The notes under the pieces: generated by a model
The model's database searches: none
Told to the model about the DNA's origin: nothing
Seen by the model: only the letters and a program-made list of their open reading frames with translations
Shown here: in pieces, positions 39,692 to 44,945 of the stretch
How the letters are laid out: each line of letters opens with the position of its first letter
Position numbering within the stretch: position 1 is the first letter of the stretch
Assembly: GCA_030725785.1 (NCBI GenBank)
Contig: JANRFB010000083.1
Coordinates: 13,218-58,162 of the forward strand
Reading direction: 5' to 3'
Length of the DNA stretch: 44,945 nucleotides
Origin: Solirubrobacteraceae bacterium
GTDB taxonomy: Bacteria; Actinomycetota; Thermoleophilia; Solirubrobacterales; Solirubrobacteraceae
Made by a program: the position numbers and the translations under genes

Positions 39692-41895
39692 TGAGCGATA
39701 CTGAGATAGAGCCGACAAAAGATCGACTTGCTGAGCAATCGCCAGGGCTTGAGGCTCCGTTCGACGCCCGCCCAACGCCGGAAGATCCATTCCCGGCGCC
39801 GCGTGAATCGCTCGATCTCGCCGACCCGGCATTAGCCTTCAACCGCGAGCTTTCGTGGGCCGATTTCAACGACCGCGTGCTTCAACTGGCTGAGCGCTCC
39901 GACCAGCCGCTGCTCGAGCGCGTCAAGTTCTCAGCGATCTACTCGTCGAACCTTGATGAGTTCTTCATGATTCGCGTTGCAGGTCTGCTCGATCAAGTTG
40001 ACGCTGGTGTCGACCGTGAGCGTGGCGGGTTCTCGCCGTCTCAGACGATTGACCAGCTCCACCTTCGTGTTCTTCCTCAGGTTGATCGTCAGGCTCACGT
40101 CGTTGGCGACACGCTGCTGCCGGAGCTTGCTGAGCACGGAATTGAAGTCGTCAGCCTTAGCTCACTTTTGGAAGAGGAGCGCGTCGAGCTGGCAGAGCGC
40201 TTCAAGCGTCAGGTGCTGCCGGTCTTGACGCCGCTCGCCGTCGGGCTCGGGCGGCCGTTCCCGTACATCTCCAACCTTTCGCTCAGCCTCGCTGTGCTCG
40301 TCCGCGACCCGCAGACCGATCAAACGATTTTCGCGCGCGTAAAGGTGCCGAAAGGCTTGATTCCTCGCTTCTTCCCGATCGGCGAAGGGGAGACTCGTTT
40401 CGTCCTGCTCGAAGAGCTGATCGCAGCCAACCTTCAAGGGCTATTCCCTGAGATGGAGGTGATCGACCATGGCTGCTTCCGCGTCACGCGCGACGCCGAT
40501 TTCGATATCTCCGATGAGGCCGACGATCTGCTCAAGGCGGTTGAAGCGGAACTTCGTCAGCGCCCGTTCGGCGAAGTCGTGCGGCTCGAGATCGAGGCCG
40601 GCATCAGCTCCGCTATCCGTGAGCAGCTGGTTGAAGCGTTGATGGTTGAGGAGCGCCAGATCTACTCAGTCCCTGGTCTGCTCGACATGACCGACCTCTG
40701 GCAGCTAGTCAAGTTGCCAGGCCACTCCGAGCTACGTGACGCTCCCGCAGCGCCGCTGACTCAGCCGCGCTTGGCTGAGGCTGAGGCCGAGGAGCGCTCG
40801 ATCTTCTCCGTGATTCGCGAAGGCGACGTGCTGGTTCATCACCCGTACGAATCGTTCTCGACCTCAGTCGAGCGCTTCGTGCAGGAAGCCGTCGAGGATC
40901 CTGACGTGCTGGCGATCAAGCAGACGGTGTACCGAACCTCAGACGACTCGCCGCTGGTGCCGTCGCTAATCCGTGCGACCGAGAAGGGCAAGCAAGCGGT
41001 CTGCCTCGTGGAGCTGAAGGCTCGCTTCGACGAGCGCGCCAACATCTCTTGGGCACGCAAGCTGGAGCGCGCTGGCGTGCACGTCGTCTACGGCATGCCG
41101 GGAATTAAGATCCACGCCAAGTGCGTGCTCGTCGTCCGCCGTGAAGGCGATGGAGTCCGCCGATATGTCCACGTCGGCACTGGCAACTATCACCCAACTA
41201 CGGCGCGCCTCTACACCGACTTCGGCCTTTTCACCTGCGACGACAAGATCGGCGCTGACGTCGCTGAGATGTTCAACTTTCTGACCGGTTACGGGCGCCC
41301 AGCTAACTACCGCGACGTTCTCGCTGCTCCGCACTTCATGCTCGAAGGAATCCTTGAGCGGATTGAGCGCGTGATTCTCGCCAAGTCAGCGGGCCGCCAC
41401 GCGCGGATTCGGATGAAGATGAATGCTCTCGTCCACCCGGAGGTAATTGAAGCCCTCTACCGCGCCTCACAGGTCGGTGTTCCGGTTGAGCTGAACGTGC
41501 GCGGAATCTGCTGTCTGATCCCCGGCGTTCCAGGGATGTCGGAGAACATTCGCGTCGTCTCCGTCGTTGGTCGCTTCCTTGAGCACTCGCGGATCTACAC
41601 CTTCGAACACGGCGACGAAGTAGAGGTTTACATCGGCTCGGCCGATCTAATGCCACGCAACCTCGACAACCGCGTTGAGCTGCTCACGCCGGTCAAGGAC
41701 CCGATCTGCCGCGCCGAAGTGCTCGACACGCTCGAGCGCTGTCTGCTCGACAACGTCAACGCCTGGGAATTGCAGAGCGACGGCAGCTGGACGCCGGTGG
41801 TCGCCGGCCCAGGCGACGAGCCGCGCTCGGTCCAGCGCGAGCTGCTTGCCCTGACGGCCGCGCGCGCCGCTGAGGCCGCTACGCAGGCGCCGTGA
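39691..41895 (+). CDS. ppk: polyphosphate kinase 1
   Basis: 734 residues, full length. It reversibly adds the terminal phosphate of ATP to polyphosphate. FNRELSWADFNDRVLQLAE opens the N-terminal domain; the substrate tunnel follows. The autophosphorylated His475 is in GMPGIKIHAK, and the second catalytic His640 is in YTFEHGDEVEVYIGSADL, followed by MPRNLDNRVELLTPV. An N-terminal extension (about 1-45), rich in Pro and acidic residues, is longer than in many family members. Coupled to the CHAD gene before it (TGATG) and to the HD gene after it (GTGA overlap). CHAD proteins bind the product. Confidence 0.97.
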   Translation: MSDTEIEPTKDRLAEQSPGLEAPFDARPTPEDPFPAPRESLDLADPALAFNRELSWADFNDRVLQLAERSDQPLLERVKFSAIYSSNLDEFFMIRVAGLLDQVDAGVDRERGGFSPSQTIDQLHLRVLPQVDRQAHVVGDTLLPELAEHGIEVVSLSSLLEEERVELAERFKRQVLPVLTPLAVGLGRPFPYISNLSLSLAVLVRDPQTDQTIFARVKVPKGLIPRFFPIGEGETRFVLLEELIAANLQGLFPEMEVIDHGCFRVTRDADFDISDEADDLLKAVEAELRQRPFGEVVRLEIEAGISSAIREQLVEALMVEERQIYSVPGLLDMTDLWQLVKLPGHSELRDAPAAPLTQPRLAEAEAEERSIFSVIREGDVLVHHPYESFSTSVERFVQEAVEDPDVLAIKQTVYRTSDDSPLVPSLIRATEKGKQAVCLVELKARFDERANISWARKLERAGVHVVYGMPGIKIHAKCVLVVRREGDGVRRYVHVGTGNYHPTTARLYTDFGLFTCDDKIGADVAEMFNFLTGYGRPANYRDVLAAPHFMLEGILERIERVILAKSAGRHARIRMKMNALVHPEVIEALYRASQVGVPVELNVRGICCLIPGVPGMSENIRVVSVVGRFLEHSRIYTFEHGDEVEVYIGSADLMPRNLDNRVELLTPVKDPICRAEVLDTLERCLLDNVNAWELQSDGSWTPVVAGPGDEPRSVQRELLALTAARAAEAATQAP

Positions 41896-42704
41896 GCGAA
41901 GACGAACAGACGCTTCGCGAGCGCGTTCTCGAAGCTGAGATCAAGGTTCCAACGCGCGGCAATCGCAAGCTTGGCCAGCTGATCGACGCCGTCAACTCGA
42001 GCGAACGGATCAAGTCAACGTGGTACATGGCCGGGCTGAACGCCAACCGGCTGGGAATGTCCGACCACTCCTGGGTTCACATTCAGATTGTCACGAACAT
42101 CGCGCTGCGTTTGACGCGGCTGCTGGCGAAGCGCGGCGTCGAGGCCGGAATTGTTGCCGATCACGGAATGACCGAGCGAGACGCTGAGGTTGTGATCGCG
42201 GCCGGCGCTCTTCTCCACGACCTCGGCCTCTCGATCAATCGCAAAGACCATGAGACCTACTCACTTTTTCTCGCCGCCGACCTGCTGCCCGGCCTACTCG
42301 AGGATATTTACGACGAGCCGGAGCGAACGGTGATCGCGAGCGAAGCGATGCACGCGATCATTTCGCACCGCTCGAAGGGCGAACCGCTGACGATTGAAGG
42401 TTCGATCGTCCGGGTGGCAGACGCGCTCGATATGGCGAAAGGGCGCGCGCGGCTGCCGTTTGAGGCAGGGGAGACCAACATTCATTCGCTTTCGGCTTAC
42501 GCGATCGAAGAGGTCAAGATCAGCCCCGGCCGCGACACTGCGGTTCGCGTTGAGATTGATATGAGCAACAGCGCGGGGATCTTCCAAGTTGATGAGGGGC
42601 TCGGCACGAAGCTTCGAGGCACTCCTCTGGAATCACACATCGAAGTGGTGGCACGGATCGAGGGCGAGCACGAAAAGCGGCTCGTGCCCGTATTTCGCCT
42701 GTGA
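41892..42704 (+). CDS. HD-domain phosphohydrolase coupled to ppk1
   Basis: 270 residues, cytoplasmic. The HD domain is shown by WVHIQIVTNIALRLTRLL (His63), the HD pair in AGALLHDLGLSINR (109-110) and a later Asp in VADALDMAKG. It removes phosphate from nucleotides or similar substrates using metal. After the HD region (about 1-190) is a C-terminal beta-rich part (EEVKISPGRDTAVRVEIDMS). Start GTG inside the ppk stop (GTGA), stop inside the next start. Its fixed place after ppk1 suggests a role in polyphosphate or (p)ppGpp-like turnover. No GppA/Ppx ATPase motif is present, so this is not a classical exopolyphosphatase. Confidence 0.8.
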   Translation: MSEDEQTLRERVLEAEIKVPTRGNRKLGQLIDAVNSSERIKSTWYMAGLNANRLGMSDHSWVHIQIVTNIALRLTRLLAKRGVEAGIVADHGMTERDAEVVIAAGALLHDLGLSINRKDHETYSLFLAADLLPGLLEDIYDEPERTVIASEAMHAIISHRSKGEPLTIEGSIVRVADALDMAKGRARLPFEAGETNIHSLSAYAIEEVKISPGRDTAVRVEIDMSNSAGIFQVDEGLGTKLRGTPLESHIEVVARIEGEHEKRLVPVFRL

Positions 42705-43615
42705 GCGGCGGCGCAGCCGCTGCTCGCCAGCGGCGCATGACGATTCTTGTCGGCGTGCTGGTCGTTGTGGCGATCGCGCTCGTCCTCGTTACAGGGCCGC
42801 TGAAGCCGGGGGGTGGGAGCAGCGCGAGTTCTTCGGCAGCGGTGCCGGCAACCGCTGGTACTGACGCGCCATCTAAACCGGCCGCCGCCAATTCCGCCGC
42901 GCCGAAGCCAGCAAGCGGGGACTATCGCGGGCCAGTTCCAATCCTGATGTACCACGTGATCAAGGAGCCGACTGCGAGCACGCCGATGGCCGAGCTCTGG
43001 ACGCCGGCCGAAACATTCAAGGCGACGATCGAACTGCTGAAGAAGGACGGCTACAACGGCGTCACGCTCGACCAGGTTTGGCAGGCGTGGAACGGCGGCC
43101 CCGGACTTCCCGACAAACCGCTGGTAATCAGCTTCGACGACGGTTACCTCAGCCACACCGTCACGGCTAGGCCGATCCTGCAGGCTGCCGGATGGCCCGG
43201 CGTGCTCAACCTCGAAGGAAAGAACATCGGCAAGGGTGGCCTGACAACGACTCAAGTAGAGGGGCTGATCGCGGCCGGCTGGGAGATCGATTCGCACACG
43301 CTTACGCACCCCGACCTAACGGCCAGCGACGACGCAAGCCTGAAGACTGAACTCGTTGATTCGCGCAAGCTGCTGCAAGAGAAGTTCAACGTGCCGGCGA
43401 ACTTCTTCTGCTACCCGGCCGGCAAGAACGACGCCCGAGTCCGCGCCGCCGTTAAGGCCGCCGGTTACAAGGGCGCGACGACGGTCGAGCCCGGCGTTGC
43501 CTCGAAGAGCGACAACCCTTATGAGCTGCCGCGGATTCGCGTAAATGGAACCGACTCGGCCGCAACCGTTGCCGGGCGCGTCCGCAGCGGCGCCGGCGTT
43601 AGCGGCGGCTACTGA
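42701..43615 (+). CDS. membrane-anchored polysaccharide deacetylase (NodB homology)
   Basis: 304 residues. One N-terminal helix (MTILVGVLVVVAIALVLVTG, about 12-32) anchors it; an Ala/Ser/Pro linker follows. The NodB domain has VPILMYHVI, motif 1 SFDDGYLS (metal Asp and catalytic Asp) and motif 2 SHTLTHPDL (two metal His). FFCYPAGKND is motif 3. It removes acetyl groups from extracellular or wall polysaccharide. GTG start within the HD stop. Last gene of the five-gene operon; its stop overlaps the convergent acyl-CoA synthetase by seven bases. Its link to polyphosphate is not obvious. Confidence 0.92.
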   Translation: MSGGAAAARQRRMTILVGVLVVVAIALVLVTGPLKPGGGSSASSSAAVPATAGTDAPSKPAAANSAAPKPASGDYRGPVPILMYHVIKEPTASTPMAELWTPAETFKATIELLKKDGYNGVTLDQVWQAWNGGPGLPDKPLVISFDDGYLSHTVTARPILQAAGWPGVLNLEGKNIGKGGLTTTQVEGLIAAGWEIDSHTLTHPDLTASDDASLKTELVDSRKLLQEKFNVPANFFCYPAGKNDARVRAAVKAAGYKGATTVEPGVASKSDNPYELPRIRVNGTDSAATVAGRVRSGAGVSGGY

Positions 43616-44945
43616 GCGCAGCGTCTCGCGATCAGCGCGTCGGCGGCGACTGCGCCGTGCTCACTGACGATCACGGGATTGCACTCGATCAGCTCAAGCC
43701 GATCTTCGAGCAGCAGTTCGCCGACTCCGGCGGCGAACTCGGCCAGGGCGCCGATTGCGAGCTTGACGGAGCCGCGGCCGCCGTCGAGCAGCGCCGCACC
43801 TCGCAGGCCGCGAATAGCAGCCTCTACCTCTGCGGCGGAGGCTGGGAGCGGAATCACGGCGGCGTCGCTGAGCAGTTCGGTCCAGATTCCGCCGAGACCG
43901 ACGATCAGCGCCGGCACTACTGAGTCGGTGCGCGCGGCGACGATCATCTCGACGCCCGGCTCGGCCATCGCCTCGACGAAGACCGAGGCCGAGCTGGCGG
44001 CAGGCAGCACGCTCAGCCGTGCGTAGGCGGCGCGCACGTCAGCCTCGTTCTGCAGATCAAGCGCCAGCGCACCGAGCTCGCTCTTGTGGCGTAGATCGCG
44101 CCCGGAGAGTTTGATTGCGACGCGGCCGCCCAGCTGGCCGAGAGCGGCGACGGCTTCGTCCTCGTCGGCGGCGACGCGGCCGTCGGGGACGGCCAGGCCA
44201 CGAGCGCTGAGCAGCGACTTTGCGTCGTGCTCCGAGAGCCATTCGAGCTCGCCGCCTGCGCCCGTCGCAGCTTCCTTGCAGGCCTCGCCGATCGCTGCGA
44301 TCCGTTCCGGCACGACTGGTTCTTTGACCAGCTCGGCGATCGCTTGCAGCCCGCTGCGCAGGCCGGCCAGGGCTGCGATCCCGTCGTCAATCAGCGACGC
44401 GGCAACGTCGTCTGGCATCAGCTCCGGAAGCGTCGAGCAAACGATCAGCTGCGCCGGGCAGTCGGTGGCGGCGCGCACGCCTTCAATCGCCTGCGCCCAC
44501 GATTCGACCGCGTCGCCATCGAGCCCGTCGGGCTGGTCGTAGAGCACCAGCACGCGGCCGATTCCAGGATCGTCGGCGAGTGCCCGCACGAGGCCTTCGA
44601 TTGCGCCGGGGTCGCCCCAAAGTAGCGCGGTGTAGTCGAGTGGGTTGGCTGCCGTTGCAGCGCTGGGGAGGAGCTCTTCAAGCCGTGCGATCGTCTCTGG
44701 CTGAAGCGCTCGAAGTGAAACGCCGATCTCGGCGGCGAGGTCGGCGCAGACGCTGGAGTCGCCGCCGGAGCAGGTCATCACGGCAACGCCGGCGGCGAGG
44801 CCGCCGCGGCCCCGTACAGCGAGCGCCTTTGCGGTCTCGAGCAGCTCGTGAGGGTCACGCGCCCAGGCTGCGCCCGCCGCCTCGGTCATCGCTTGAAATA
44901 CGCGCTGGTCGCCGGCGACAGCTCCAGTGTGGGCCTGAGCGGCGG
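43609..44945 (-). CDS. acyl-CoA synthetase, NDP-forming (acetate-CoA ligase family), N-terminus outside window
   Basis: The frame is open to the right edge and keeps family sequence there (AHTGAVAGDQRVFQA, the usual SHTGAxAG segment), so the start lies beyond 44945. About 445 residues are visible. The first part is the end of the CoA-ligase domain (MTCSGGDSSVCADLAAE; NPLDYTALLWGD). From about the middle the ATP-grasp domain begins (LSEHDAKSLLSARGLAVPDG; VAIKLSGRDLRHKSELGALAL; ECNPVIVS at the end). Such enzymes make acyl-CoA from acid, CoA and ATP with ADP as product. The phospho-His domain is expected upstream and not visible. Convergent with the deacetylase gene. Confidence 0.85.
   Translation of the reverse strand, partial: AAQAHTGAVAGDQRVFQAMTEAAGAAWARDPHELLETAKALAVRGRGGLAAGVAVMTCSGGDSSVCADLAAEIGVSLRALQPETIARLEELLPSAATAANPLDYTALLWGDPGAIEGLVRALADDPGIGRVLVLYDQPDGLDGDAVESWAQAIEGVRAATDCPAQLIVCSTLPELMPDDVAASLIDDGIAALAGLRSGLQAIAELVKEPVVPERIAAIGEACKEAATGAGGELEWLSEHDAKSLLSARGLAVPDGRVAADEDEAVAALGQLGGRVAIKLSGRDLRHKSELGALALDLQNEADVRAAYARLSVLPAASSASVFVEAMAEPGVEMIVAARTDSVVPALIVGLGGIWTELLSDAAVIPLPASAAEVEAAIRGLRGAALLDGGRGSVKLAIGALAEFAAGVGELLLEDRLELIECNPVIVSEHGAVAADALIARRCAQ

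Noticed and set aside
1-44945. CRISPR arrays, insertion sequences, prophage or toxin-antitoxin genes
   Set aside because: No regularly spaced repeats, transposase, integrase or phage structural genes were seen; the secreted amidase alone is not evidence of phage.

Overview
The window is GC-rich and gene-dense, with short intergenic gaps, many GTG/TTG starts and many ATGA/GTGA/TGATG gene overlaps. The gene set (DUF2510-RDD protein, WS/DGAT acyltransferase, CHAD proteins next to polyphosphate kinase, bd oxidase with CydDC, PAPS-using sulfotransferases, actinobacterial-style P450) suggests an actinobacterium. The class Thermoleophilia (Solirubrobacterales) is the best guess; this is an inference from gene content and protein style, not a placement by marker gene. 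Both window ends cut through genes: an M3 oligoendopeptidase on the left and an NDP-forming acyl-CoA synthetase on the right.

Left part (1-13.6 kb): the M3 peptidase; a candidate structured RNA with its own promoter; cydDC; a tmRNA gene (ssrA) whose tag reads ADSHEYALAA; a LuxR-type regulator with a degenerate receiver and no normal start codon in the right place; two broken genes (a cupredoxin remnant and a membrane glycosyltransferase with one in-frame stop); a fasciclin lipoprotein; an RDD membrane protein; cydAB; and a secreted GH10 xylanase. CydDC and CydAB should together give a working cytochrome bd oxidase.

Middle part (13.6-26.9 kb): a ClC-type channel, a secreted lipase-like protein, then a sulfation block: sulfotransferase, MFS exporter, second sulfotransferase, and cysD-cysNC for making APS and PAPS. 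It is followed by a divergent pair of lipid enzymes that both carry a cyclic-nucleotide-binding domain: a WS/DGAT acyltransferase with the domain at its C-terminus and a patatin-like lipase with the domain at its N-terminus.

Signalling part (26.8-33.8 kb): a same-strand gene run P450, receiver-nucleotide cyclase, chemoreceptor, CheW, CheA-receiver hybrid. It has no CheR, CheB or motility genes. The run lies tail-to-tail with the cNMP-patatin gene. Receptor, kinase, cyclase and two cNMP-domain lipid enzymes within about 9 kb suggest one circuit: a signal is sensed, CheA phosphorylates the cyclase receiver, the cNMP level changes, and lipid storage versus breakdown is adjusted. This is the most interesting hypothesis in the window.

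Right part (33.8-44.9 kb): a secreted amidase and an MBL-fold hydrolase, a DoxX protein, an unrecognised protein, a GNAT acetyltransferase, a two-gene ABC exporter, and a tightly coupled five-gene polyphosphate operon (two half-CHAD proteins, ppk1, HD hydrolase, polysaccharide deacetylase). Several convergent gene pairs overlap exactly at their stop codons, showing how compact the genome is.
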